DNA of 52,706 nucleotides from Streptomyces hokutonensis (GTDB lineage Bacteria; Actinomycetota; Actinomycetes; Streptomycetales; Streptomycetaceae): positions 1-52,706 of the forward strand of contig NZ_BARG01000098.1 in assembly GCF_000376565.1 (NCBI RefSeq). Reading direction: 5' to 3'. The notes under the pieces were generated by a model. The model did no database searches. It saw only the letters and a program-made list of their open reading frames with translations, and was not told the DNA's origin. Shown one piece after another: positions 16,455 to 24,869 of the stretch; the stretch's first letter is position 1, and each line of letters opens with the position of its first letter. The translations under genes were made by a program, and so were the position numbers.

Positions 16455-16602
16455 CGGTACTTTCCTTGTCGAGCCGTGCACCCGAACCACCTTGGTCCGG
16501 GCGGGAGTTGGCCGCGGCGGCGGACACCGGTACGGCCTCCGCCGCCGCGGTTGCGACGGCCGCGCCGATCACAGCGGCCGCCACGACTGCCTGCGCGGAG
16601 CC

Positions 16603-17157
16603 TCACGCGGTGGTGCCGGCCGCCACCTTCCCGATGAACGCGGCGCCCTCGGCGGGCCTGGACGCGTACTCGGCGTGACTGCCGCCGGTCTCGGCGACCG
16701 TGGCACCGGCGCGCTCGGCCATGGCCCGCCGGGCGGGCGGCGGGATCATGCGGTCGTCGGTGGCGACGGGGTAGAAACCCGGCTTGGCACGCCAGGCGGG
16801 CTGGCCGACCGCACCGCCCAACGCGTCCAGTCCCCACGGCACTTGGGAGTCGGCGAGGAACTGGGCGCCGGCGGCGGGCAGGTCCCCGGCGAAGGACGCG
16901 GCGAACTTCTCCCGGTCGAGGAAGAGGAACCCGTCGACGGGCGGCAGGATCGGCGGCACGGGAGCACCGGGCGGCGGGTCGGCGATGAGGGTGTTCACGG
17001 ACTCGCCCTTGTCGGGCGCGAAGGCCGCGACGTCGACGAGCGCCGGCACGTTCTCGTGGTTCCCGGCCTCGGAGATCACGGCGCCGCCGCCCTCGAGGGA
17101 CAGTGTGGGGTCCTGGACGACGTTCCGCGCCGAGGCGGCTTCCAGCGTGGTGCTCAC
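16603..17157 (-). pseudogene. Alpha/beta hydrolase remnant without its nucleophile
   Basis: The 184-residue frame matches the C-terminal part of a common alpha/beta hydrolase: AAFAPDKGESVNTLI, DSQVPWG, TDDRMIPPPARRAM and a final GGSHAEY with the catalytic His. The N-terminal oxyanion HG segment is absent. The nucleophile segment, normally VLVGHSYGGAVITEAG, is reduced to LEGGGAVISEAG, so the GHSYG Ser is missing. The residues just before it (NVVQDPTLSL) resemble a segment normally some 30 residues further upstream, which points to an internal in-frame deletion plus N-terminal loss. The frame remains open, so a non-catalytic product is possible. Confidence 0.7.
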
Positions 17158-17255
17158 GGTGCGCCAACTCCTTCGTGGGGATGGGTACTTGGTGCCGAAA
17201 GGCCGTGAAGTCGCGAAGTCACCGGCCGGGGACGGCGGTTGGCCGTCCGGCCGGG

Positions 17256-17843
17256 CTACGGGACGGCCCGCACCGGCGGTTGTGCCTGCGCCAGGGCCAC
17301 GAACCTGGCCTGGACGCGGGCCGGATAGACCTTCGTGAAGACGGCGGGGGCGACCAGGCCGACGACATGGGCGGTGATGCCGACCCAGGCCGGGGCGTCC
17401 ACCGCGTTGGAAATGGCCAGGCTGACCGCGATGAAGGTGAAGCCGGCTCCCCAGGCGCTGGTGATGAGGTTGTTGACCTGGACGAACTCCGGCATGTCCC
17501 AGTACTCGCGGGGCGTCTGGCGCTTGGCGATCCCGAGCGTGAAGGGGCTGCGGAGCAGCAGGCTGCCCCAGGCGGTGCCGCCCAGCCAGACGAAGGAGAT
17601 GACGTCGGTCTGGCCGGACAGGGAGGAGTCCGGCTTCGCGACGGAGACGGCGCCGATCACCACGAAGTAGGCGAGGGTGCTGATCTCCAGGACCAGGGCG
17701 TCGAAGCCGACCCCGCGGCGACGGTCGTTGAGCATCATCAGCAGCCCCGTGAGGAGACCGCCGAGCGCGCCCCAGCGCCAGTCGAAGGACGAGAGGACGC
17801 CGGCGACGATCCAGGGGGCGAATCCGGGCAGATAAGCCAACAT
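17256..17843 (-). CDS. Integral membrane protein of unknown function
   Basis: I do not recognise a named family. The 195-residue product has about five hydrophobic segments: residues 8-20, 28-40, 55-75, 80-100 and 140-185. It has no signal peptide cleavage site and ends with a short cytoplasmic-looking tail rich in Ala, Gln and Pro. The ATG at 17843 has GAGGA six bases before it; the frame extends to 17966 but the extra residues look non-coding and cross the regulatory sites. It is divergent from the DUF998-TetR pair, with 165 bp between them. Confidence 0.75.
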   Translation of the reverse strand: MLAYLPGFAPWIVAGVLSSFDWRWGALGGLLTGLLMMLNDRRRGVGFDALVLEISTLAYFVVIGAVSVAKPDSSLSGQTDVISFVWLGGTAWGSLLLRSPFTLGIAKRQTPREYWDMPEFVQVNNLITSAWGAGFTFIAVSLAISNAVDAPAWVGITAHVVGLVAPAVFTKVYPARVQARFVALAQAQPPVRAVP

Positions 17844-17916
17844 TGATTGTTCCTCGGTGGAGTGGAGTGGACGCCGACTAGATGCGCGGCGGCCCCCGAA
17901 GTTCGAACCTCGCTTT

Positions 17917-17930
17917 GTGACGCTCGTCAC
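17917..17930. promoter_or_regulatory. Crp-like site
   Basis: GTGACGCTCGTCAC is a perfect inverted repeat (GTGACG-CT-CGTCAC). With the preceding T it reads TGTGA-N6-TCAC, the pattern of Crp/FNR family sites. It lies 74 bp upstream of the membrane protein gene on the minus strand and about 80 bp upstream of the DUF998 gene on the plus strand. Assignment rests on the motif alone. Confidence 0.5.
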
Positions 17931-17950
17931 GTGGCCGTCCAACTCTAACC

Positions 17951-17964
17951 GGATAGATCTATCC
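17951..17964. promoter_or_regulatory. Perfect 14-bp palindrome, candidate TetR operator
   Basis: GGATAGATCTATCC is its own reverse complement. A good -10 hexamer, TAGGGT, lies at 17973-17978 for the plus-strand DUF998-TetR operon, so the palindrome overlaps the -35 region. This is the expected place for repression by the TetR protein encoded second in that operon. The local AT richness supports a regulatory role. Confidence 0.6.
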
Positions 17965-18008
17965 ACTTAATGTAGGGTGGAGCGCATGACCTGTCGAGAG
18001 GAGTTGTG

Positions 18009-18692
18009 ATGTCACGCAAGAACCGGCTGCCCCTTGCGGCGGCCGTCCTGTTGCTGAACGCGGTGCAGTGGGTGGTGTCCGAGGCGGTCGCCGCGGCGGC
18101 CTGGACGTCTCCGCCGTACAGCTACGCCACGAACTACATCAGCGACCTGGGCGTCCCCAAGTGCGGCACGCACTACCAGGGCCGCACCATCTGCTCGCCC
18201 GATCACGTGCTGATGAACACGTCGTTCGTCGTCCAGGGCGTCCTGTTCGCGACCGGCGCGATCCTGCTGGCGCTCACCCTGCTCACCGGCCGCGCGCGCC
18301 GGGTCGTCGTCGCCCTCGCCGCCGCGCACGCGGTGGGCTTCCTGCTGGTCGGCCTGTTCCACGGTTCGCCGGACGGCCCGGGCTACAGCCTGGCGCTGCA
18401 CGTCGGGGGCGCGGCGGTCGCCATCCTGTGCGCGAACACGGTCGTGATCCTCGCGGGCTCCCTGCGGAGCCTCCAACTGCCGCGCGCCTACCGGGTGTTC
18501 AGCATCGCGGTCGGCGCCCTGGGGCTGCTGAGCGAGGCGTTCGTGGGCGTCTCCACGAGCACGGCCGGGATCTTCGAGCGGGGCGGTGTCTACTCGTGGC
18601 TGCTGTGGAGCGCCGTCACCGGCGCCTGCCTCCTGGTCCGTCATGCGCGTCGGCCGGCGGTGGCGAGGATGCCGGAGAATGTCCCGGCGTGA
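18009..18692 (+). CDS. DUF998 family membrane protein
   Basis: The 227-residue protein has six or so hydrophobic helices and the NYISDLG motif near residue 40 that marks DUF998 proteins. The function of the family is unknown; many are located next to TetR regulators. The ATG at 18009 has GAGGAG upstream; a GTG directly before it (18006) is an alternative. The stop codon overlaps the GTG of the TetR gene (GTGA), so the pair is translationally coupled and probably controlled by the palindrome at 17951. Confidence 0.85.
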   Translation: MSRKNRLPLAAAVLLLNAVQWVVSEAVAAAAWTSPPYSYATNYISDLGVPKCGTHYQGRTICSPDHVLMNTSFVVQGVLFATGAILLALTLLTGRARRVVVALAAAHAVGFLLVGLFHGSPDGPGYSLALHVGGAAVAILCANTVVILAGSLRSLQLPRAYRVFSIAVGALGLLSEAFVGVSTSTAGIFERGGVYSWLLWSAVTGACLLVRHARRPAVARMPENVPA

Positions 18693-19345
18693 GCCCCGAA
18701 ACTCAACGCCCGCTGCGCGCGGACGCGGAACGCAACCGCCGCCTCATCATGACGACGGCCGACCGCCTGTTCGCCCGACGCGGGACCACCGTCCCCCTCA
18801 ACGAGATCGCCCGCGAGGCGGGCCTCGGCGTCGGCACGGTGTACCGGCGCTTCCCGGACCTCCAGTCCCTGGTCGACGCCCTGTTCACCGAGCGGTTCAC
18901 GGTGTTCCTGCACCTCGCGGCCACGGCCGCGGAACAGCCCGACCCGGCCGGGGCGCTACGGCACTATCTGCTGGAGGCGGCGCGGATGCGGGCCGAGGAC
19001 CGCGCCCTCGAAGTCGTCCTGGCCAACGCCGACTTCACCAAGGGGACGGCCGCCCGGACGCGTGACCGGCTCGGCCGTCTCGTGGACGGCCTGGTGGCCC
19101 GGGCGGTGGCGGCGGGCGTGGTCCGCGAGGACTTCGCCGGCGCCGATGTGTACGCCTTCCTCTACATGATCGGCGCCGTCGCCGACCGCACGAACGACGT
19201 GGCCCCGGACGCCTGGCGCCGGTACGCGGAGGCCCTGATGGTGGGCTTCGGCCTCGATCCGTCACCGGCCCCGCTCCCGACGGCCATGACCGACGAACAG
19301 CTCCTGGGCAGCTGGCCGAAGCCTTCGGGTGGACAGCAGGACTAA
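18689..19345 (+). CDS. TetR family transcriptional regulator
   Basis: This 218-residue protein has an N-terminal TetR helix-turn-helix (ADRLFARRGTTVPLNEIARE, then GLGVGTVYRRFPDLQSLVDA) and a C-terminal ligand domain. The GTG start at 18689 overlaps the DUF998 stop. It probably represses its own operon through the palindrome at 17951-17964. The ligand is unknown. Confidence 0.92.
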   Translation: MSPETQRPLRADAERNRRLIMTTADRLFARRGTTVPLNEIAREAGLGVGTVYRRFPDLQSLVDALFTERFTVFLHLAATAAEQPDPAGALRHYLLEAARMRAEDRALEVVLANADFTKGTAARTRDRLGRLVDGLVARAVAAGVVREDFAGADVYAFLYMIGAVADRTNDVAPDAWRRYAEALMVGFGLDPSPAPLPTAMTDEQLLGSWPKPSGGQQD

Positions 19346-19476
19346 GAGATGTCGTCGGGACGCTCTCGGATCAACCCGCGGCCCCCTCGGTGAACCTCTC
19401 CGTACCTCCGCTACGTGTCCGGTGCAGTGCCCACGGTGATCCCGCGGGCCGACCGATCGTCGACGGACAGGAACGG

Positions 19477-20379
19477 ATGGACTCAATGATGAGATCTAGG
19501 ACCGCGACACGACTCCCGCTCGACCGTCCCACCCGCTCGCTCACCGGCCGTGGCCGCGCGCTGGGCGTGGCCCTCGCCCTCGGCGCGTTGCTGGCGTCGG
19601 GAGCGACAATGACCTTGGCCGCACCGGCGGTTGGCGCGACGGGTGACGTCAACTGCCCGTCCACCGATTGCGCGCGGATCGCACCGGCGGCCGGCTCCCC
19701 GGTCGCCATCGCCCCCGACAACGCGGGCGCGGTGTACCTGGCGTACTCCGGCGGCGATCTGCTCAAGCTGGACCTGGCCACCGGAGCGCTCAGTACCGTC
19801 ACGACCGGTCTGGGCAACCTCCGCGGAGTGGCCGTCGCCGGCGGCGACGCGTACATCACCAACTTCGACGGCGCGCTCCAGCAGGTCTCCCTCGCCACCG
19901 GCAGCCACCGCACCCTGGCCGCCGGCCTGCCCTCGCTCTTCGGGGTGGCCCGCTTCGGCACCACGACCTACGCCGTCGACACCAACGGCGAACTCATCGC
20001 CGTCCCGGACGGCGGCACAGCCCGCGTGGTCGCCACGGGCCTCGGCTTCTCCTACGGCCTCGCCTTCGACAAGGCGGGCCTCGCCTACACCGCGGACATG
20101 GGCCGGGGCCGCATCCTCCAGACGAACGTGACCAACGGCGCGACCCGCGTCCTGGCGAGCGAGGCCTACGAACCCACGTCGATCTCGGTCGGCGGCGACG
20201 GCCTGGTCTACTTCCAGGTCGGCGACGAGGTGAAGCGCGTGAACCCCACCACCGGGGTCCAGTCCCACGTCACCAACCTCCTGGGGATCAACACCTTCAG
20301 CTTCGCCCTGGCGGCCTCCGGCGACGCGTACACCGCAAGCGACGGCCTGCGGCGGATCAACGGGCTGACGTCACGATGA
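19477..20379 (+). CDS. Secreted beta-propeller (SMP-30/NHL-like) protein
   Basis: The 300-residue product has a basic N-terminus, a hydrophobic segment (about residues 28-50) and a likely signal peptidase site after AAPAVGA. The remainder is built of repeated four-strand blades, such as GDLLKLDLATGALSTV, GALQQVSLATGSHRTLA and GRILQTNVTNGATRVLA, as in NHL/SMP-30 propellers. A small Cys pair (CPSTDC) follows the signal. It is probably exported, but its ligand or activity is unknown. I chose the ATG at 19477; two more in-frame ATGs follow at 19486 and 19489. It is convergent with the thioesterase gene and probably outside the gene cluster. Confidence 0.8.
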   Translation: MDSMMRSRTATRLPLDRPTRSLTGRGRALGVALALGALLASGATMTLAAPAVGATGDVNCPSTDCARIAPAAGSPVAIAPDNAGAVYLAYSGGDLLKLDLATGALSTVTTGLGNLRGVAVAGGDAYITNFDGALQQVSLATGSHRTLAAGLPSLFGVARFGTTTYAVDTNGELIAVPDGGTARVVATGLGFSYGLAFDKAGLAYTADMGRGRILQTNVTNGATRVLASEAYEPTSISVGGDGLVYFQVGDEVKRVNPTTGVQSHVTNLLGINTFSFALAASGDAYTASDGLRRINGLTSR

Positions 20380-20401
20380 GGCGGTAGCCGGTTCGTGATC
20401 G

Positions 20402-20439
20402 GGGGAGGGCGTGCAGGGGCTCCGCCCGTGCCCCTCCCC
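20402..20439. terminator. Possible bidirectional hairpin between propeller and thioesterase genes
   Basis: GGGGAGGG (20402-20409) pairs with CCCTCCCC (20432-20439), with a loop of about 22 bases that can pair internally (GGGCG with CGCCC). It lies between two convergent genes, and its right arm touches the stop codon of the thioesterase gene. Confidence 0.45.
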
Positions 20440-21200
20440 TACTGGGCGGAGCGCAGGCGGAGTCGGACGAGTTCGGCGACCGCCTCGCGGAACTCGTTCA
20501 GGTAGAAGTGGTCGCCGCCGGGAAAGACGTGCACATCGGTCCCGGCATCGGTGTGCAGGGCCCATGCCCCGGCCTCCTCGACGGTCACCCTGGGGTCGCT
20601 GTCGCCGACCAGCACGGTGATCGGGACGGTGAGCGGGGCGGCGTCCGGCGGGCAGCGGTAGCTCTCTATCGCCCGGTAGTCGGCGCGCACGGCGGGCAGC
20701 ACCATGCGGCGCAGCTCCTCGTCCGCGAGCAGCCCGGGGCTGGTGCCGCGCAGCGACTCGATCTCCGCCACGAGTCCGTCGTCGTCCAGCCGATGGATCT
20801 CCTCGTCCCGGGTGAGGGACGGAGCCCGGCGCCCGGACGCGATCAGCGCGAGCGGGGGCGCCGCCGCCGGGTCCGCGCCCAGCCGCCGGGCGACCTCGAA
20901 CGCGACCACCGCGCCCATGCTGTGCCCGAACAGCGCGAACGGCTGTTCGGTGAACGGGCCCAGCGCGGCCGTCACGCGGTCCGCGAGCACGCCGATGTCC
21001 TCCGCCGCCGGCTCGTGCCGGCGCTCCTGCCGCCCGGGGTACTGCACGGCCAGGACCTCGACCTCCGGAGCGAGCAGCCCGGACAGCGGGTGGTAGAAGC
21101 CGGCGGCGCCCCCGGCGTGCGGCAGGCACACGAGACGTGCCCGGGCACCCGGCACGGGATGGAATCTGCGGATCCACTGTGCGGAGTCCTCGCTCGTCAC
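20439..21200 (-). CDS. Type II thioesterase (PKS editing)
   Basis: The 253-residue alpha/beta hydrolase has the type II thioesterase pattern: LVCLPHAGGAAGFYHPLS, QYPGRQER, the nucleophile GHSMG (Ser94) and the catalytic His in GGDHFYLNE, with an Asp in LVGDSDPRV. Such enzymes hydrolyse wrong or stalled acyl groups from PKS carrier domains. RifR plays this role in rifamycin synthesis. The GTG at 21200 with GGAGGAG four bases upstream is the best start; the frame opens further upstream without support. It is the leftmost gene that clearly belongs to the cluster and is divergent from the sugar genes. Confidence 0.92.
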   Translation of the reverse strand: MTSEDSAQWIRRFHPVPGARARLVCLPHAGGAAGFYHPLSGLLAPEVEVLAVQYPGRQERRHEPAAEDIGVLADRVTAALGPFTEQPFALFGHSMGAVVAFEVARRLGADPAAAPPLALIASGRRAPSLTRDEEIHRLDDDGLVAEIESLRGTSPGLLADEELRRMVLPAVRADYRAIESYRCPPDAAPLTVPITVLVGDSDPRVTVEEAGAWALHTDAGTDVHVFPGGDHFYLNEFREAVAELVRLRLRSAQ

Positions 21201-21326
21201 ATCTCCTCCGTCCCCCGGCCGTGCGGCGAAATACCATTCGCCGCACGGAATTGAATGAGTATCGACTCGGCGTGGAAGCACACCGATTCCATTGTCGACG
21301 CTAGCAGTGCGGCAATTTCGCCGGGA

Positions 21327-21353
21327 CCCCTATGTCCCGGCCGGAAACCCCTA
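21327..21353 (+). promoter_or_regulatory. CCCCTAT repeat element A (upstream of the dTDP-sugar operon)
   Basis: CCCCTAT at 21327-21333 is followed by CCCCTAG at 21348-21354, a spacing of 21 bp, about two DNA turns. The element lies 80-105 bp before the DUF5988-rmlA-rmlB operon and in the 231-bp divergent gap to the thioesterase gene. Related elements occur at 31039, 38999 and 46711. Confidence 0.6.
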
Positions 21354-21431
21354 GCTCTTTCCGGAGAATGGCTACGGCCGTCCGGTCGGTGGTGGAATCT
21401 CCTCAGGTTCCGACAACGGAAGGCGGCGCAC

Positions 21432-21647
21432 ATGACGGCTCCCGAACCGAATGCCATCCTCACCGGTGGCCCGAGTTCCGTCCCCGAGGAAGAGCGGCTC
21501 CGTTACGTGGCGGACACGGGCACCAAGATCCGGCTGCTCAGCGGAAATCGCTGGGAGCACTTCGACCCGACCACCAGGGTCATCCGTCACCACGGCCGTG
21601 ACCTGCTGGTATTCGTCTGGAGTCGGCACACCTACATCGCCGAGTAG
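21432..21647 (+). CDS. Small DUF5988-like protein
   Basis: This 71-residue protein (MTAPEPNAILTGGPSSVPEE at the start, WSRHTYIAE at the end) resembles the DUF5988 family of small proteins found beside polyketide and peptide clusters in Streptomyces. No enzyme motif, Cys cluster or membrane segment is visible; it is likely a small beta-rich cytoplasmic protein. GGAAGG lies about ten bases before the ATG. It is the first gene downstream of element A and 46 bp before rmlA, so it is probably co-expressed with the sugar genes. The family name is from memory of the sequence pattern. Confidence 0.7.
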   Translation: MTAPEPNAILTGGPSSVPEEERLRYVADTGTKIRLLSGNRWEHFDPTTRVIRHHGRDLLVFVWSRHTYIAE

Positions 21648-21693
21648 CCGAGCGGACCGACCGCGGTGAAGACAACGACCCTGGGAGGGATTC

Positions 21694-22761
21694 GTGAAGG
21701 CGCTCATACTCTCCGGCGGAGCGGGCACCCGCCTGCGGCCGATCACGCACACATCGGCCAAACAACTCGTGCCGGTCGCCAACAAACCCGTTCTCTTCTA
21801 CGGCCTCGAAGCCATCGCGGAGACGGGAATCATCGAGGTCGGGATCGTGGTGGGCGACACCGCGAAGGAGATAATGGAGGCCGTGGGAGACGGCTCCCGT
21901 TTCGGAATCAAGGTCACCTACATTCCGCAGGAGTCACCCCTCGGGCTCGCCCATGCCGTTCTCATCGCCCGGGACTTCCTCGGCGACGAGGACTTCGTCA
22001 TGTATCTCGGTGACAATTTCATCGTCGGCGGTATCACGGGCCCGGTCGACAGGTTCCGGGCCGAGCGCCCCGACGCCGGGATCCTGCTGACGAAGGTCTC
22101 CGACCCCGGTTCCTTCGGCGTCGCCGAACTCGACATCGACGGCCGCGTGGTGGGGCTGGAGGAGAAGCCGGAGTTCCCGAGGAGCGAGCTGGCGCTCGTC
22201 GGTGTCTATCTCTTCACCCCCGTCGTCCACGAGGCGGTGCGCGCCATCGAGCCGTCCGGGCGGGGCGAGCTGGAGATCACCGATGCGCTGCAGTGGCTGA
22301 TCGACCGCGGGCGCGACGTGCGCTCGACCGTGATCTCGGGGTACTGGAAGGACACCGGCAAGGTCAGTGACCTGCTGGAGGTGAACCGCACGGTCCTGGA
22401 GACCGTGGAACCGCTCGTCGAGGGCGTGGTCGACGACACCAGCGTCATCATCGGCAGGGTCAGGATCGAGGCGGGCGCGCGGGTCTCGGGCAGCCGCATC
22501 GTGGGGCCGGCGATCATCGGCGCGAACACCGTGATCAGGGACGCGTACATCGGCCCCTTCACGGCGCTGTCCGAAGGATGCCGGATCGAGGACAGCGAGA
22601 TCGAGTACTCGATCGTCCTGCGGGGGTCCTCCGTCACCGGTGTCCGCCGGGTCGAGGCATCACTCATCGGCCGCGATGTCGAGGTCACTCCCGCCCCCCG
22701 CAACCCGGCCGCCCACCGGCTGGTGCTCGGCGACCACAGCAGGGTGCAGATCTCCTCATGA
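21694..22761 (+). CDS. rmlA: Glucose-1-phosphate thymidylyltransferase, long form
   Basis: The 355-residue protein couples glucose-1-phosphate and dTTP to dTDP-glucose, the first step to deoxysugars. The nucleotidyltransferase motif GGAGTRLRPIT is at residues 8-18, with KQLVPVANKP next. The C-terminal third is a hexapeptide-repeat left-handed helix (residues about 240-350), typical of the StrD/long RmlA forms found in antibiotic clusters. The GTG at 21694 has GGGAGGGA before it. The stop codon overlaps the rmlB start by 4 bp (ATGA). Confidence 0.95.
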   Translation: MKALILSGGAGTRLRPITHTSAKQLVPVANKPVLFYGLEAIAETGIIEVGIVVGDTAKEIMEAVGDGSRFGIKVTYIPQESPLGLAHAVLIARDFLGDEDFVMYLGDNFIVGGITGPVDRFRAERPDAGILLTKVSDPGSFGVAELDIDGRVVGLEEKPEFPRSELALVGVYLFTPVVHEAVRAIEPSGRGELEITDALQWLIDRGRDVRSTVISGYWKDTGKVSDLLEVNRTVLETVEPLVEGVVDDTSVIIGRVRIEAGARVSGSRIVGPAIIGANTVIRDAYIGPFTALSEGCRIEDSEIEYSIVLRGSSVTGVRRVEASLIGRDVEVTPAPRNPAAHRLVLGDHSRVQISS

Positions 22762-23744
22762 CACGACGGATCCTGGTGACCGGCGGCGCGGGTTTCATAG
22801 GCTCGCACTACGTCCGTACCGTCCTCGGCCCGCAGGGCCCCGGCGAGGTGTCCGTGACCGTCCTGGACAAGCTGACCTACGCCGGCAATCCCGCCAACCT
22901 CGACGAGGTCCGCCGCTCGCCCCGCTTCTCGTTCGTGCAGGGGGACATCTGCGACGCGGAGTTGGTGGCCGAGCTGATGGCCGGGCACGACGAGGTGGTG
23001 CACTTCGCCGCCGAGTCGCATGTGGACCGTTCCATCGACGGCGGGGCGGAGTTCGTCCGGACGAACGTCGTCGGCACGCACACCCTCGTCGACGCGGCGC
23101 ACCGGGCGGCGGTGCGTACCTTCGTACACGTCTCGACCGACGAGGTGTACGGCTCGATCGCCGAGGGCTCCTGGCCGGAGACCCGGCCGCTGCGGCCCAA
23201 CTCCCCGTATTCCGCCTCCAAGGCGTCGAGCGACCTGATCGCCCTGTCGTACCACCGCACCCACGGCCTCGACGTGCGGGTGACCCGCTGCTCCAACAAC
23301 TACGGGCACCACCACTTCCCCGAGAAGGTCATCCCCCTCTTCGTCACGAATCTGCTCGACGGCCGCAAGGTCCCGCTCTACGGCGACGGCGGCAACGTCC
23401 GCGACTGGCTGCACATCGACGACCACGTCCGGGCCGTCGAGCTGGTGCGGACGAAGGGCCGGGCGGGCGAGGTCTACAACGTCGGCGGCGGCACCGAGCT
23501 GTCCAACCTCGAACTCACCCGGCTGCTCCTCGACGCGTGCGGGGCGGACTGGGACGGGAGTGTCGAGTACGTCGCCGACCGCAAGGGCCACGACCGCCGT
23601 TACTCGGTCGACTGGACCAAGATCCGGGACGAACTCGGCTACACCCCGCGCCGGGACTTCGTGACCGGACTGGCCGAGACGGTGTCGTGGTACCGCGAAC
23701 ACCGCGCCTGGTGGGAGCCGTTGAAGGACCGGGCCGCCTGGTGA
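22758..23744 (+). CDS. rmlB: dTDP-glucose 4,6-dehydratase
   Basis: This 328-residue extended SDR converts dTDP-glucose to dTDP-4-keto-6-deoxyglucose with bound NAD. Visible are TGGAGFIGSHYVRTVLG at the N-terminus, STDEVYGS with the catalytic Asp-Glu pair, and YSASKASSD with the Tyr and Lys. The ATG at 22758 overlaps the rmlA stop. The product is the common precursor for the 2,3-dehydratase route encoded further right. A perfect palindromic terminator follows 18 bp after the stop. Confidence 0.96.
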   Translation: MTRRILVTGGAGFIGSHYVRTVLGPQGPGEVSVTVLDKLTYAGNPANLDEVRRSPRFSFVQGDICDAELVAELMAGHDEVVHFAAESHVDRSIDGGAEFVRTNVVGTHTLVDAAHRAAVRTFVHVSTDEVYGSIAEGSWPETRPLRPNSPYSASKASSDLIALSYHRTHGLDVRVTRCSNNYGHHHFPEKVIPLFVTNLLDGRKVPLYGDGGNVRDWLHIDDHVRAVELVRTKGRAGEVYNVGGGTELSNLELTRLLLDACGADWDGSVEYVADRKGHDRRYSVDWTKIRDELGYTPRRDFVTGLAETVSWYREHRAWWEPLKDRAAW

Positions 23745-23762
23745 CCACGGCTTTGTGACCGT

Positions 23763-23818
23763 CCCGTCCGACGAGGCGCCCGCCCCGGGATCCCGGGGCG
23801 GGCGCCTCGTCGGACGGG
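23763..23818. terminator. 56-bp perfect palindrome, bidirectional terminator
   Basis: Bases 23763-23790 and 23791-23818 are exact reverse complements, giving 28-bp arms with no spacer, centred on GGGATCCC. It fills the gap between the convergent rmlB and LLM oxidoreductase genes, with 18 bp on the left and 7 bp on the right. The RNA from either strand would form a very stable hairpin, so it should stop transcription from both sides. Confidence 0.9.
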
Positions 23819-23825
23819 TGGCGCC

Positions 23826-24869
23826 TCAGCCGGCCGGGACCGGCTCGAACAGCTCCCGCACCCGCTCCAGGGAGCGGAGCTTCTCCTTCGACTCGGTGAC
23901 GTTGTTCGTGACCATCAGCTCGTCCGCCGCGGTGGTGCCGAGGAGTTCGGCCAGGCGTCGCCGGACCGTGTCCGGGCCGCCGACCGCCTGCTCGGCGAGC
24001 AGGGTCGCGGCGTAGGCCCGCTCCTTCTCCGGCCAGTCGAACGCGGCCGCGTCCTCGGGGCTCGGCAGCGGATCGTGCCGGGCCAGACCGCCGATCTGCA
24101 GGGCCGAGGCCACCGCCGGGGCGGCGAGACGGGCCGCGTGCTCGTCGTCCTCACCGCACACGGTGTGCACGGTGAGCACGGCGTACGGCGCGCCGAGCAG
24201 CGCCGAGGGACGGAACGCGGAGCGATAGGCGTGCAGTGCCTCCGCCGCCCCGCGAGCCCCGAAGAAGTGCTGCGCGAAGGCGTACGGCAGCCCCCGCTCC
24301 GCTGCCAGAACGGCGCTGCCCACGCTCGATCCGAGGACCCAGATCTCGGCCGGAACGGACGGCACGGGCATGGCGGTCAGCCGCGCGTACGGGTGCTCCT
24401 CGGGGAACGTGCCCGTGACGAAGCGGACGAGGTCGCTCAGGTCGTCGCCGAAGGCGTCGGCGTCGGCGGACCCCCGGCGCAGCGCCGTCCCGACCGCCGG
24501 ACCGGTGGCGGACGCGCGTCCTACGCCCAGGTCCACCCGGCCGGGGAAGAGCGCGCCGAGCGTGCCGAACGACTCGGCGACCACGAGCGGCGCGTGGTTG
24601 GGCAGCATCACGCCGCCGGAGCCGATCCTGATCCGCTCCGTCGTCGAGCCGAGCGCGGCGAGGAGTACCGCGGGGGACGCGCTGGCCACGCCGGGAGTGT
24701 CGTGGTGCTCGCCCACCCAGAACCGCCGGAAGTCCAACTCGTCGGCGCGCCGGGCGAGTTCCTTCACCGTGGTCAGGGAACGGGTCGCGGTCCGGCCGCG
24801 CTCCACCGGCGCGATGTCCAGCACGGACAGGGGGATGCGGGGCAGCTGGGGCGGGAGCGGCCGGCTCAT
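23826..24869 (-). CDS. LLM class flavin-dependent oxidoreductase
   Basis: The 347-residue protein belongs to the bacterial luciferase-like monooxygenases, in the subgroup starting with PLSVLDIAPV. Marks are RFWVGEHHDTPGVASASP near residue 48, the RIRIGSGGVMLPNHAPLVVAE strand region, and FPGRVDLGVGRA. Such enzymes use reduced FMN and O2, for example in sulfonate or sulfone cleavage. It overlaps the SfnB-like gene by 4 bp and is the last gene of the ABC operon. A role in sulfur scavenging fits that context, but a tailoring role in the gene cluster cannot be excluded. Confidence 0.9.
   Translation of the reverse strand: MSRPLPPQLPRIPLSVLDIAPVERGRTATRSLTTVKELARRADELDFRRFWVGEHHDTPGVASASPAVLLAALGSTTERIRIGSGGVMLPNHAPLVVAESFGTLGALFPGRVDLGVGRASATGPAVGTALRRGSADADAFGDDLSDLVRFVTGTFPEEHPYARLTAMPVPSVPAEIWVLGSSVGSAVLAAERGLPYAFAQHFFGARGAAEALHAYRSAFRPSALLGAPYAVLTVHTVCGEDDEHAARLAAPAVASALQIGGLARHDPLPSPEDAAAFDWPEKERAYAATLLAEQAVGGPDTVRRRLAELLGTTAADELMVTNNVTESKEKLRSLERVRELFEPVPAG

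Noticed and set aside
16300..16584. Small secreted protein starting MAAAVIGAAVATAAAEAVP
   Set aside because: It has a signal-like start but no ribosome site or recognisable body, and it runs into the carotenoid oxygenase gene in another frame. It could be a fragment, but I cannot support it.
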